Source: Schinkia azotoformans LMG 9581 (lineage in GTDB: Bacteria; Bacillota; Bacilli; Bacillales; Bacillaceae_J). Taken from it: a stretch of DNA of 64,000 nucleotides. Each line of letters starts with the position of its first letter. Positions within the stretch are counted from its first letter, which is position 1. Location: the NCBI RefSeq assembly GCF_000307855.1, contig NZ_AJLR01000045.1, positions 124,001 to 188,000 of the forward strand. Reading direction: 5' to 3'. Below the pieces are notes generated by a model that did not search any database, had not been told where the DNA came from, and saw only the letters and a program-made list of their open reading frames with translations. This document shows, one piece after another, positions 1 to 8,538 of this stretch. A program made the translations under genes and the position numbers.

Positions 1-2
1 AA

Positions 3-92
3 CCTAAAGCACAAAATATTATTGAAGGAATCACAGGGACAATACTGATTGGATTTGGAATTAAATTAGCTTTAGAAAAGGTCCATAATTAG
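3..92 (+). CDS. LysE/RhtB-type exporter, C-terminal fragment cut by window edge
   Basis: Only the last 29 residues are in the window, ending ...GFGIKLALEKVHN before TAG. A glycine-containing hydrophobic helix followed by a short charged tail is the usual end of LysE/RhtB amino-acid exporters, where GxxLIxxGxxLA is common. The frame is open from the window start to the stop. The family call rests on this short tail only, so another small membrane transporter is possible. Confidence 0.45.
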   Translation, partial: PKAQNIIEGITGTILIGFGIKLALEKVHN

Positions 93-137
93 GTATGCAC
101 CATTTCTTGGTGGTTTTACTAGGATTCCCCATTAGGT

Positions 138-163
138 AGCGTGGTAATTCGAATTACCACGCT
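138..163. repeat. Perfect 26-bp palindrome
   Basis: AGCGTGGTAATTC is followed directly by its exact reverse complement, giving a 13-bp stem with no loop of its own. It lies between the exporter stop codon and the end of the dioxygenase relic. It has no T-tract on either side (GTCAAG follows), so it is a poor intrinsic terminator as it stands. It could be a terminator in weak form or a protein-binding site. Confidence 0.7.
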
Positions 164-186
164 GTCAAGATGATTACTAAAGAATT

Positions 187-520
187 CTATGCTTCTGTAG
201 TAAAATTCATTGGATGTTCCCCGCGATGTGGTACGTAATCGGTTGAACCCCAGAATGTAAGCCCAATTGGCAATTCATCTTCATTCCACGTCTTCCGGCC
301 TTTTAACACGCCAACCAACGTGATCCATATAGGCTCTGTCACCAGCCAGAAATACAAGACTGTGGTGTTCAAATTCATTATTTACTCTTAAATACACGGT
401 GTCTTTTGACCGTTCTGTAATTTCTAATCCAAGTACTTCATGAAAAAACCATAATGATTTTTGTAAGTTTGGGGTAACCAATGAGACATGTCCAAGCTTT
501 GCAATTTCCGGAATGTACAT
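187..520 (-). pseudogene. Extradiol (VOC-fold) ring-cleavage dioxygenase relic
   Basis: The first 79 codons, from ATG at 520, encode a good N-terminal vicinal-oxygen-chelate domain: GHVSLVTPNLQKSLWFF, LGLEITER, and FEHHSLVF followed by DHVGWRVKRPEDVE, as in catechol 2,3-dioxygenase-like proteins. The frame then stops at about 281. The adjoining sequence continues in another frame with residues resembling the C-terminal end (LPIGLTFWGSTDYVPHRGEH). About two thirds of a normal ~300-residue protein is missing, so an internal deletion plus frameshift is inferred. It lies next to a second decayed aromatic-degradation gene on the same strand. A functional product is very unlikely. Confidence 0.6.
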
Positions 521-569
521 TTTATCACTCCTATTTTAAAAAAAGTTGTGATTCTAATAAACTAGCATT

Positions 570-1277
570 TTAGCCCAATTTAAGGGTTGATTCAGATAAA
601 AACAACTTCTGTCCAAAATAATCGATGGAGTCCTCATATAGCATGGTTTTATGGGTGGCAAGTGTTAATAAGACTTTTACAGTAATATCAGCAACCATTT
701 TACCTATTTTTGCTCTAAGGGCAAAGAACTCCTCCCGATGGTCATTGCCATTTTCATCTTCAAGCAAATTCATATAACGTTCCATTAATTCTTCGGCGGA
801 TTGCGGTTCTGTTGTTAATTCGGCCAAGACCGAGCCAATCGCAATAAAGGATTCCACTAGCAAAATCCCATGTTCCAGTTAGACGATAGCCATCTCCGTC
901 TTTTACAACTTTCCCAACAGGAGGGAAGACATCACAAATCATTCCACCTTGATTTACTACTTCATCCATACCTTTTTCCGGTAAAAATGCTGGTACGACA
1001 TTATGCAGTCCATAAAAATAGGTTAGCCAGGCTGCGGAAGCATTGTGTTTCGCAACAGTCCGAATAATTTTAATAAAAGTTCTTAGATCCACTTGTGGAC
1101 CACCGTATTTTTTAGGAAGCATTAATTTATTTAACTGTCCTTCTTTAATTGCGTCGATTACCTTACTTGAAAATGTAGCGTTTTTCTCAGCTACCTGTAG
1201 TTCTTCCCCGCTAATTGGACAACTTTCTCCGCTGCAGCAAGTAATTTATTAACATCAACTTGAGAAATTTTCATCAT
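570..1277 (-). pseudogene. Acyl-CoA-dehydrogenase-fold flavin monooxygenase relic
   Basis: Reading from ATG at 1277 gives MMKISQVDVNKLLAAAEKVV. A shift of frame follows, then a stretch ending LNKLMLPKKYGGPQVDL and LTGTWDFASGI. This N-terminal and middle part is typical of the HsaA/HpaC2-like hydroxylases of the acyl-CoA dehydrogenase superfamily. Near 863-880 the frame changes again and jumps to a C-terminal helical segment (LLVESFIAIGSVLAEL ... FGQKLFLSESTLKLG). The joint removes most of the middle and C-terminal domains of a ~400-residue enzyme. At least two frameshifts and one large deletion are needed, so I call it dead. Its neighbour is a dioxygenase relic, consistent with a lost aromatic ring-hydroxylation and cleavage operon. 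Confidence 0.65.
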
Positions 1278-1819
1278 TATTGGGAAAATGGAAATCAAAG
1301 AGGGTGTATGATTCGCGAAAGTTGAGGAAGATCAGGAAAACGGGAATCATAGAACATATATGAAGACCATTTCTTCTAAGTTCCTAAAAAATGCAGCCAC
1401 GCTAAGGGCAGAACCCACACTCCCTGTCCTCAAAAACGAAAAATGCGGCCATGCTAAGGGAGGAGCCCACAATCCGTGACCTCAAAATGAAAAATACGGC
1501 GATGCCAAGGGAGAGACCCACCCCTGTCCGCAATGTCGAAAAGCCGAGTTTCGATCTTCATTCTCTGTTTACTGCGCTATTGGGTTCTGTTGTTCTGCGG
1601 TATATTAACTTTTATTATTTTAAGAAAGTAATAGCTTCGCCACAGTGGCTCCTCGAAATTTGTCGGGGAATGTTAGGATGATTGATTAATAGGGTATGTT
1701 AAAATAATGGTGCAACTGAATATTGAAAGAGTGGTTGGTTGTCGCTCTTCTTTCTGTAAAGGAAAGGGGTAAAAAAATCAACAAGGGGTGGTCTTCAGAA
1801 GAATCTCCATGCTTATCCA
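1278..1819. other. Gene-free stretch with tandem repeats
   Basis: Apart from the three-copy repeat at 1385-1545 I see no gene here. The short open frames have no convincing ribosome-binding sites or family resemblance. The stretch separates the decayed aromatic genes from the DMT transporter. Confidence 0.5.
1385..1545. repeat. Three imperfect tandem repeats of about 52 bp
   Basis: Three successive units begin AAAAATGCAGCCACGCTAAG, AAAAATGCGGCCATGCTAAG and AAAAATACGGCGATGCCAAG. Their ATG/ATA positions are 1391, 1443 and 1494, so the periods are 52 and 51 bp. Each unit continues with a GA-rich then CCCAC(A/C)-rich part. The units are more GC-rich than their surroundings and do not form a coding repeat. 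Confidence 0.65.
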
Positions 1820-2713
1820 TCACAAAACCATGTTTCCCTTTTCTCCCCTTACCTCATTTTTATTCACCCGAAACAATTCACCAAATGCCGCCCCACCTAA
1901 AATCAAGACAGCCCCGGCTATTTGCACAAGACTTAATTTTTCTCCTAAAAGGGCAGCTGAAAAAACCAATGCCGATAGCGGCTCCAAATATCCAAGGATT
2001 GACACTGTCTGCACGGGTAGACTACCAATAGAAGAAAAATAAAAATAACAACCGATACCAGTATTTACAACGCCTAATAGCAATATAGGGATTAGATTTC
2101 CCTGCGTAATGTCGATTGAAAATCCTTGCTTTAAACTCATAAATGTAGCAACCGTTATAAAGCTCGTGATTAACTGGCACATGGAATTTTCAAGTCCCGT
2201 TATGCTTTTTGCCTTTTTATTAAAAATGACCATAAAGGCATACATGGTTGCTCCTAATATTCCGCAAATCAATCCCCAGGAAGATCCTCCCTGTGACAAT
2301 GCTTGCCCGTTTACACCAAGCATTCCAATTATAACAGCAAGAAATCCAAGTAGTTTAGCGGTGGTCAGCTTTTCCCTGAATAAAAAGGGAGAAACGATCA
2401 TGACAATCACGGGACCGCAATAATAGGCAAGGGTTGCAATGCTTACACCGATTTGTGCATATGCCTCATATAAAAATATCCAGCTTGCGCCCATTGCCAC
2501 GCCGGAAATCACTAAATACAGAAAGTGTGCTTTGTTTTTCCAAAACTGGACTTTTTGCTTTGTTAGTGCAAATACTGCAATGAGAAAAAGACTGCCAATC
2601 ATAGTCCGCAAATAAACAATTTCATAGCTATTCAATATAATGTAACTGGCAACAATTCCGTTTGTACCAAACAGGAGCAATGCGGCTATATATTTGAAAT
2701 AGGCACTTTTCAT
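1820..2713 (-). CDS. DMT-superfamily (EamA) exporter
   Basis: A protein of about 297 residues made of ten hydrophobic helices in two EamA halves, as in drug/metabolite transporters of the RhaT/YdcZ type. It is expected to export a small metabolite across the cytoplasmic membrane; the substrate is not visible. I place the start at MKSAYFKYIAALLL (2713), preceded by GGAAGG, rather than at the upstream ATG at 2770, which would add a hydrophilic, Lys/Trp-containing stretch and run into the regulator's promoter. It is divergent from a LysR-type regulator, a common arrangement in which the regulator controls the exporter. Confidence 0.85.
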   Translation of the reverse strand: MKSAYFKYIAALLLFGTNGIVASYIILNSYEIVYLRTMIGSLFLIAVFALTKQKVQFWKNKAHFLYLVISGVAMGASWIFLYEAYAQIGVSIATLAYYCGPVIVMIVSPFLFREKLTTAKLLGFLAVIIGMLGVNGQALSQGGSSWGLICGILGATMYAFMVIFNKKAKSITGLENSMCQLITSFITVATFMSLKQGFSIDITQGNLIPILLLGVVNTGIGCYFYFSSIGSLPVQTVSILGYLEPLSALVFSAALLGEKLSLVQIAGAVLILGGAAFGELFRVNKNEVRGEKGNMVL

Positions 2714-2843
2714 TTTAATACCATCCTTCCACATTCCAAACTTGAATTTTGAATAAAAATAGCATATCATGATTCCGAATATTACAAAATTGAATGTTTC
2801 TCATGATGATCATGACAAAATCGGATGTGAAAGGAAAAGAGAT

Positions 2844-3713
2844 ATGAATATCCATAAATATTTGGCATTTGTCAAAGCAGTAGAGTATGGGAGTTTTACA
2901 AAAGCAGCTCAAAGCTTGAACTATACACAGTCTGGCATCAGCCGCATGATCAGCGATTTGGAATCGGAATGGGGAGTTCTTCTTTTTGAAAGGGGACGTG
3001 CCGGTATCAGCTTAACCTCAGATGGACTAAAATTATTGCCCCAGTTAAAGCGAATTTGTAATGAGCATGAAATCTTAATAAGGCAAATTGAGGAGTTACA
3101 CGATATGCAATCCGGGATAATTCGTATTGGAACATTTTCCAGCGTGGCAACCCATTGGCTCCCCAATATGATTAAGATCTTTAGGAAGGACTATCCGGAG
3201 ATTGATTTTGAACTGCTGTTAGGCGATTATACCGAAATTGAAAACTGGATTATAGAAGGACGTGTTGACTTTGGATTTTTACGGCTGCCGGTAAAAGCAG
3301 AACTTGAAACGATCTTTTTGGAGAAAGACCGTTTGCTGGTAGTGATCCCTCAAGATCATCCGCTTGCACATTGTGATAAGTTTCCGATTAACGAGATAAT
3401 GAACAATCCGTTAATGCTACTGGAAAAGGGTGCGAACGCAGAAGTCTCTGAAATTTTTGAGAAGCATCATATTTCACCGAAAGCCCATTTTACAACATGG
3501 GATGACTATGCCATTATGTCTATGGTAGAAAATGGGCTTGGAATCAGTATATTACCGGAATTGATTCTACAGCGTATTCCTTATCAAATTATCGCGAAAG
3601 AACTTGAAGTTCCCGCTTATAGAAATATATGTATTGCTATGAGAGAGCAAAAATCGCTTTCCCTTGCGTCGAAGAGATTTTTAGAATATTTATCATATAG
3701 AAAGAAAGAGTGA
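2844..3713 (+). CDS. LysR-family transcriptional regulator
   Basis: A 289-residue protein with an N-terminal winged helix-turn-helix (MNIHKYLAFVKAVEYGSF, then TKAAQSLNYTQSGISRMI) and a C-terminal LysR substrate-binding domain (GIIRIGTFSSVATHWLP through GISILPELIL). The ATG at 2844 has AAGGAAAAG upstream and matches the usual LysR N-terminus. The longer open frame from 2769 adds 25 residues with no family match. It is transcribed away from the EamA exporter at 1820-2713 and probably regulates that gene and itself from the shared gap. The effector is unknown. Confidence 0.88.
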   Translation: MNIHKYLAFVKAVEYGSFTKAAQSLNYTQSGISRMISDLESEWGVLLFERGRAGISLTSDGLKLLPQLKRICNEHEILIRQIEELHDMQSGIIRIGTFSSVATHWLPNMIKIFRKDYPEIDFELLLGDYTEIENWIIEGRVDFGFLRLPVKAELETIFLEKDRLLVVIPQDHPLAHCDKFPINEIMNNPLMLLEKGANAEVSEIFEKHHISPKAHFTTWDDYAIMSMVENGLGISILPELILQRIPYQIIAKELEVPAYRNICIAMREQKSLSLASKRFLEYLSYRKKE

Positions 3714-3734
3714 AAGCGTCACTGATCCTGACAA

Positions 3735-3768
3735 ATAAAAAATCCTCCTGAACGGAAGATTTTTTATT
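3735..3768. terminator. Bidirectional intrinsic terminator
   Basis: An A-run followed by ATCCTCC, a short loop, GGAAGAT and a T-run forms a hairpin with A/T tracts on both sides, between the convergent ends of the LysR gene and trmL. The right arm reaches the trmL stop codon. Confidence 0.7.
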
Positions 3769-4234
3769 TTAAATTCGGATAACCCTGCTGGCGCAAAGCC
3801 TCATACACCAATAGCGCAGCTGTATTCGAAAGATTGAGTGAACGGACATGATCACTCATTGGTATTCTTAGAAAGTGGTCTTTATTTCTTTTTAGTAAAT
3901 CTTTTGGTAAACCCGTTGTTTCTTTTCCGAACATAAAATAATGTTCCATCGATACATCACTGAAATCAAAAGATGAATGTGTTTTTTCACCAAACGTCTC
4001 AATATAGTAAAACTCACCTTGATTTTTTGAAAAAAAGTCATCCAATGAGTCATAATACGCTATGTTTACAGAATGCCAGAAATCTAAACCTGCTCGTTTT
4101 ATCATTTCTTCGTCCGTTGAAAAGCCAAGCGGTCGGATTAAATGCAAGGCTGTGTCTGTTGCGGCACAGGTACGTGCAATATTCATAGTATTAGCCGGAA
4201 TTTCTGGTTGATATAGTACAACATGTAAGCCCAA
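3764..4234 (-). CDS. trmL: tRNA (cytidine/uridine(34)-2'-O)-methyltransferase TrmL
   Basis: A 156-residue SPOUT-class methyltransferase, the usual TrmL/CspR length. It starts MGLHVVLYQPEIPANTMN, with NxxxNIARTCAATDTALHLI for RNA binding. It ends with the SPOUT knot motifs FGKETTGLP and IPMSDHVRSLNLSNTAALLVYEALR, which hold S-adenosylmethionine. It methylates the 2'-O of the wobble nucleotide in certain leucine tRNAs in the cytoplasm. The gene is single, with its own terminator. Confidence in the family is high; the exact tRNA target is by homology. Confidence 0.95.
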   Translation of the reverse strand: MGLHVVLYQPEIPANTMNIARTCAATDTALHLIRPLGFSTDEEMIKRAGLDFWHSVNIAYYDSLDDFFSKNQGEFYYIETFGEKTHSSFDFSDVSMEHYFMFGKETTGLPKDLLKRNKDHFLRIPMSDHVRSLNLSNTAALLVYEALRQQGYPNLK

Positions 4235-4377
4235 GAATGGTCACCTCTATCTTCATTTTACCCCCTAAATTATAGCATACAGATTGCGAATAGTTGCGGC
4301 ACAATAGCGATCTGGTCAAAAGTTGAGTAGATTAGTGTTGGAATAGCCAGCCATTTATATGCGCTGTTAGAACCAAA

Positions 4378-6237
4378 CTAAATCGGAAGCTTCATTTTTA
4401 CTGTTGTACCAACATTAAGCTCACTAGAAATTTCTAATTTCCCTTTGTGAGCTTCAATTATTTTATAGCTTACCATTAAGCCGAGCCCAGTTCCTTTTTC
4501 TTTTAACGTATAAAATGGCTCTCCCAGGCGGGGCATAAGTTCTTCGGGAATTCCACAGCCCTCATCGATAATTTCAATAGCTATATAGTTATCCTCAATC
4601 GTTAGATTGGTACTAATATTACCACCGGTTGGCATGGCTTCCATTGCATTTTTATATACATTAATAAGAACTTGCTTTAAATGATGTTCATCCCCGTATA
4701 CATTTACATGGTTTATTACTGTGTCAAATTGGATTTGTACATTTTTTAGTAATGCCTGTGGTGTTAGAAATGCAATAACATCTTCGAGAATCTTTATAAG
4801 CTCGATTGTTTGATATTTGGTCGCTTCCGGTTTTGCAACGACCATAAATTCACTCGTAATCATCTCAAGCCGATCAATTTCCTCTAACATAATCGATGTA
4901 TATTTTTTATTTGTTGGGTCTTCGTTTTTACTCATAAGCTGAAGGAAACCTTTAATTGTCGTTAATGGATTGCGAATTTCATGAGCGAATCCGGCTGCAA
5001 GTTCACCAACAATCGATAGTTTTTCCGTCTTTCGTAAAAGCGCCTCAGCTTGTTTTAATTCTGAAATATCGACTATATTGCCAATAAGTTCCGGTGGCTT
5101 TCCCAATGGGGTGACTCTAGTTAATGTCATTAATAGGAAAACATCTTCATAAATTTCAAATTCAATTCCAAGATCATCTCCTTTATACCATACACGTTCG
5201 AATTCTCTGTGTAATTGGTCAGCGACCTCTTTTCGAAGAAAATGGTGAACAGAATGACCGACAATCTGATCTTGAGTAAGTTTCAAATCACTTAGAAGTT
5301 TGCCATCACAAAGAGTATGGATAAACTCATCATCTCTTTTAACAAGTTTAATAATAATACCTTGGTTTTGTAATATTATGTTTTTAAATTCCTCTTTCGT
5401 ATCTTGCAATTCTTCTTCTGTAATCTTCTTCTCCTCGAATGGAACTCTAATATTCGTCAAATAAAAGGCACGAAGAATAAAATAATACCCAAAAATTTTA
5501 TAGAAATGACCCAAAATATGAATGATATCATGAACATTAGTATAAATTGTAACCGTTAAGCTACATAGCATTAAAAAATAAAAAGAGAGTAGTAAGTACA
5601 AATAAAATTCATTTTTCTTATGATAATATAGAAAAGAAGTATAAATAACCCCCGCCAAATGAAATAGCGAAATCGAATACTCAATATTATTTTTTAAAGA
5701 AGTGGTACCACCCATTTCGCTAATAAGGGGAGGGAGTGAGCCTGAAAATAGTATAATAATAGAAGTAATACCTAATGAATATAGAAGAGAGCTGGCTGTT
5801 AAGATACATCTCTCTCGATTTGATTTTGAATATAGATTGCTACTAGTCTTAACTAAGAAAAAAACAATCGAAATTCCAACGATTTCAGTAAGGCTGCCGA
5901 TAATCCAAAACCATGTGGAAGGCTCTGGAGTAGTCGAGAACGGAAATCCATCAAACAATAAAGTATGAAAGATATCTAAAATCCCAACTGATAAAAAAGA
6001 AGCAGAGATAAAAATGAGGATCCGTGACTTCGTATAAGACCAAGTGAGCCATCCATATAAAAAGATGACAGCTGAAATAATAATACTAGTTAATTCCATA
6101 AGGGTATGAATGAATAGATGTGTATTCGCATCTAAAAAACTTGGAAACTCAATAAATAAAACTAGCAAATAAAAGATAAAACCTATTAAAGCAAATGAAA
6201 TAGCTTTACGTTCTATGTTTGTCGAAACTTGGGACAA
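4378..6237 (-). CDS. MASE3-PAS sensor histidine kinase
   Basis: 619 residues. Residues 1-275 form about seven to eight membrane helices with ILDIFHTLLFDGFP and GHFYKIFGYYFILRAFY, the pattern of a MASE3 sensor. A PAS-like segment follows (about 295-395). The HisKA domain has FAHEIRNPLTTIKGFLQLM, with the phosphorylated His. The HATPase has NVYKNAMEAMPTGG (N box), DEGCGIPEE (G1) and KEKGTGLGLM (G2). The C-terminal half resembles KinB/KinE sporulation kinases, so it may feed the Spo0F/Spo0A phosphorelay; this is inference. No partner response regulator is adjacent. Its upstream region is duplicated at 10881-10985. Confidence 0.9.
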   Translation of the reverse strand: MSQVSTNIERKAISFALIGFIFYLLVLFIEFPSFLDANTHLFIHTLMELTSIIISAVIFLYGWLTWSYTKSRILIFISASFLSVGILDIFHTLLFDGFPFSTTPEPSTWFWIIGSLTEIVGISIVFFLVKTSSNLYSKSNRERCILTASSLLYSLGITSIIILFSGSLPPLISEMGGTTSLKNNIEYSISLFHLAGVIYTSFLYYHKKNEFYLYLLLSFYFLMLCSLTVTIYTNVHDIIHILGHFYKIFGYYFILRAFYLTNIRVPFEEKKITEEELQDTKEEFKNIILQNQGIIIKLVKRDDEFIHTLCDGKLLSDLKLTQDQIVGHSVHHFLRKEVADQLHREFERVWYKGDDLGIEFEIYEDVFLLMTLTRVTPLGKPPELIGNIVDISELKQAEALLRKTEKLSIVGELAAGFAHEIRNPLTTIKGFLQLMSKNEDPTNKKYTSIMLEEIDRLEMITSEFMVVAKPEATKYQTIELIKILEDVIAFLTPQALLKNVQIQFDTVINHVNVYGDEHHLKQVLINVYKNAMEAMPTGGNISTNLTIEDNYIAIEIIDEGCGIPEELMPRLGEPFYTLKEKGTGLGLMVSYKIIEAHKGKLEISSELNVGTTVKMKLPI

Positions 6238-6264
6238 TAAATATACACCTCAATTTAACTAGAT

Positions 6265-6378
6265 ATTATTAGTTTGGCTCAGTTTCTAATTCTAAATTCC
6301 TGATTCTAAATTCTTATTTTCTATCATTATCGCGAATTTTTAGTTAAAATCAATAGATTCTACCAAATATGTCATAAT
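6265..6378 (-). repeat. Duplicated promoter region, copy 1
   Basis: Read in the direction of the kinase gene, this stretch contains GTAGAATCTATTGATTTTAA, then TTCGCGATAATGATAG, then AATTTAGAATCAGGAATTT. It aligns over about 105 bp with 10881-10985 read on the plus strand. Both copies lie just upstream of, and in the same orientation as, a signalling gene. TTGATT with TAATGA/TAATAA 18 bp further on could serve as -35 and -10. Confidence 0.7.
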
Positions 6379-6429
6379 GTGACAAAAACTTCGATTTGAT
6401 TAAAAATAGTATAATCTACCTACAATTAG

Positions 6430-6457
6430 TTGATATTTATACACTTATGACTATAAT
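6430..6457 (+). promoter_or_regulatory. SigA-type promoter of the diguanylate cyclase gene
   Basis: TTGATA at 6430-6435 and TATAAT at 6452-6457 are separated by 16 bp. The predicted transcript would start near 6464 and carry a leader of about 115 nt before the ATG at 6579. Confidence 0.55.
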
Positions 6458-6529
6458 AAAGTTTAATATAGTAATAATATAGGAAATTATGGAAACAATG
6501 ATGAATCATTTTTTACAATATGTACAACA

Positions 6530-6555
6530 ACCCTTAAATAAAAGGGTCTTTTTTA
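6530..6555 (+). terminator. Leader terminator (possible attenuator) before the diguanylate cyclase
   Basis: ACCCTT, a five-base loop and AAGGGT, followed by CTTTTTT, lies between the promoter and the best start codon at 6579. In this position it would stop most transcripts before the gene unless it is prevented from forming. Confidence 0.6.
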
Positions 6556-6578
6556 TTGGGGACAAGGAGCGGCTAATT

Positions 6579-7661
6579 ATGTTTCAATCAATTTTGTCAA
6601 ATTTGGCAATCATATTATTGGGTCATTTATTAATGAGCACATTAATGAACTACCGTGAACGTTTTCCGGAAAAATTGCTATACATGTGTATTGTTATACT
6701 CTTTTCTGGGGTAATCATTACGATGTTCTATTTGCCGATTCAATTTGGAGGATATCGATTAGATTTAAGATTAATTCCACTTTTGTTGTTGGCGGTATTT
6801 AGAGGTTGGAGGATTACACTTCCCGTTCTTTTCGTTGTTTCAACCTGGCGCTATTTGATGGGTGGAGATGGTGCTGTTCCTGGTACTATATTTGGCATGA
6901 TTTTACCAACCTTATTTACTTTAGCGTATTACAAGTTCAAAACAAAGAAAAGCAACGTTATTGAAATGGTTTTGATCATTACTGTTTGTTGGTTGATTTC
7001 CGATTTTCCAATCCTAATCATTGTCCCAGATGGAATAGAGATATTTAAGGATATCTTCTTATTAAGGTATGCATCATTTCTTGGAGCAACTTTCATCTAT
7101 TATTCATTTATTCTACTTGAATATAAAAGAGAGGCTTTAAAAAAACAATTAACTTTTCTTGCTATGCACGATCCTTTAACAAAACTGCTAAATAGAAATG
7201 AATTTATAAAGGTAGTTGAAGAAAAGATAACTGAATCACATTTAAATCATTATATAGCCATGATTGATATAGATCATTTTAAGAAATTGAATGATAATTA
7301 TGGTCATATTGCCGGTGACACTATTTTGATAAAGGTAGCCTCTATTTTCAAGAAATATGAAAGTGATCATGTCATAGCTTCAAGATATGGTGGAGAAGAA
7401 TTTATCATATATTTAGGAACGAATAGCCCGGAACAGGGGGCTATGATTGTAAAAGAAATTCAAAACGAAATACGTGCGACATCATTTGAAATTGATAATG
7501 ATTTCACCGTTCCGATCTCCGTCTCGATAGGCTTAGCAAAAATGAAAAACGAGCCAGCCCTAAAGGATTTAATAAAGGAAGCGGATAAAAATTTGTATAC
7601 GGCTAAGGACAAAGGAAGAGATCAGTTAATAATGACATCTATTGACAATTTAAACTTTTAG
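6579..7661 (+). CDS. Membrane diguanylate cyclase (5TM-GGDEF)
   Basis: 360 residues. The first ~190 form five or six membrane helices of the 5TMR-LYT type (GYRLDLRLIPLLLLAVFRGW), an input domain also seen in LytS. Residues ~200-350 are a GGDEF domain with MHDPLTKLLNRNEF, a Mg-binding IDIDHFKKLND and an intact active-site RYGGEEF, so it should make c-di-GMP from two GTP. The five-residue-upstream RxxD inhibition site is absent. ATG 6579 has AAGGAGCGG ahead of it. An in-frame ATG at 6489 has a poor site and would be translated through the leader terminator. It may set the c-di-GMP level read by the riboswitch at ~8800. Confidence 0.88.
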   Translation: MFQSILSNLAIILLGHLLMSTLMNYRERFPEKLLYMCIVILFSGVIITMFYLPIQFGGYRLDLRLIPLLLLAVFRGWRITLPVLFVVSTWRYLMGGDGAVPGTIFGMILPTLFTLAYYKFKTKKSNVIEMVLIITVCWLISDFPILIIVPDGIEIFKDIFLLRYASFLGATFIYYSFILLEYKREALKKQLTFLAMHDPLTKLLNRNEFIKVVEEKITESHLNHYIAMIDIDHFKKLNDNYGHIAGDTILIKVASIFKKYESDHVIASRYGGEEFIIYLGTNSPEQGAMIVKEIQNEIRATSFEIDNDFTVPISVSIGLAKMKNEPALKDLIKEADKNLYTAKDKGRDQLIMTSIDNLNF

Positions 7662-7818
7662 GTATAAAATCTTTAGTAAATTAAATATTCGAGAGAAATT
7701 ATTCAACTTCTTTTACATAAAAGAGCTTTAGCATACTATTAAATGTACAATTTGGTAGTGTGAAGAAGTAATTCTTTAAACATAAAGAAGTAAAGAATAA
7801 GATAAATCGGTATATTAC

Positions 7819-8148
7819 TTGACTAGTCAGGAGGAGAGGACTAGTTTTAGGAATATATCGTTTTTTGGTTTAGAAGGGGATTTTAGATGGAAAAATCAAA
7901 GGGGTCTATTGAAAAATAAAGATTTGAAGGATCATGTAAAAATGATGGATTATCTTTTTCAAAATTGTACGCCTGAATTTTCAGGGGGTAAGATAAGCGA
8001 GTGGCTAGAAGGAAAAGAAAATATTACTGAAAGTATCCGGAAAAGCGTTGATATCATTCGTCATCATCCATTGGTTCCCTTTTACGTTAAAGTTCAAGGT
8101 TTTATGTTGAATAATGAAAAAGAGGAATTCACAAGTTTGAATGTGTAA
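7819..8148 (+). pseudogene. Beta-carbonic anhydrase C-terminal relic
   Basis: The last ~45 residues (NITESIRKSVDIIRHHPLVPFYVKVQGFML) match the conserved end of beta-class carbonic anhydrases, where xxVRESVELIRNHPLIPKxVxVHGL is typical. The segment before it fits the helical region after the zinc site. The N-terminal half with the zinc ligands (CxDSR, HxxC) is missing. The frame opens with TTG and no ribosome-binding site. I read it as a truncated remnant rather than a short gene. Confidence 0.55.
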
Positions 8149-8189
8149 TAAAAAAAAGAGTGCTAAAGGGTATCCAAAATAGGTGCCCT

Positions 8190-8538
8190 TTATATTTTTG
8201 CATTATAATGCTTACTAACAATTGGAACTAAATTGTGGAAGTAAGGTTTAACAATAAAATCTATTGCACCGCTTTTAATGGATTCATTAATGATCGCCTT
8301 CTGTCCGCCTAAAGCTGTACACATAATGACCTTTGCATCGGGGGCTATGTTTATTATTTCCTTTTAAAGCATCAATTCCATTAAGTTCAGGTGAGAAGAT
8401 TTTGTACTTTTCGATAGCCTCAATACCATTTTTCGCCTCTATGAACACTGTATAATTTGCTTCCATTAAAATATCTTTTAAAAGCCTTCTCACGAAAAGA
8501 GAATCGTCAACAATAAGTATCCCTTTCAATTGAAACAT
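8190..8538 (-). pseudogene. CheY-like response regulator, deleted and frameshifted
   Basis: From ATG 8538 the frame reads MFQLKGILIVDDSLFVRRLL, with the acidic DD pocket, then KNGIEAIEKYKIFSPELNGIDALK. The beta-3 strand with the phosphorylated Asp (usually between 'SPEL' and 'NGIDAL') is deleted. A one-base shift then occurs at about 8362. The other frame continues well, with EIINIAPDAKVIMCTALGGQ and SGAIDFIVKPYF including the conserved Lys-Pro, and ends at a TAA at 8190. Two lesions, one removing the catalytic residue, make a working receiver unlikely. Confidence 0.8.
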
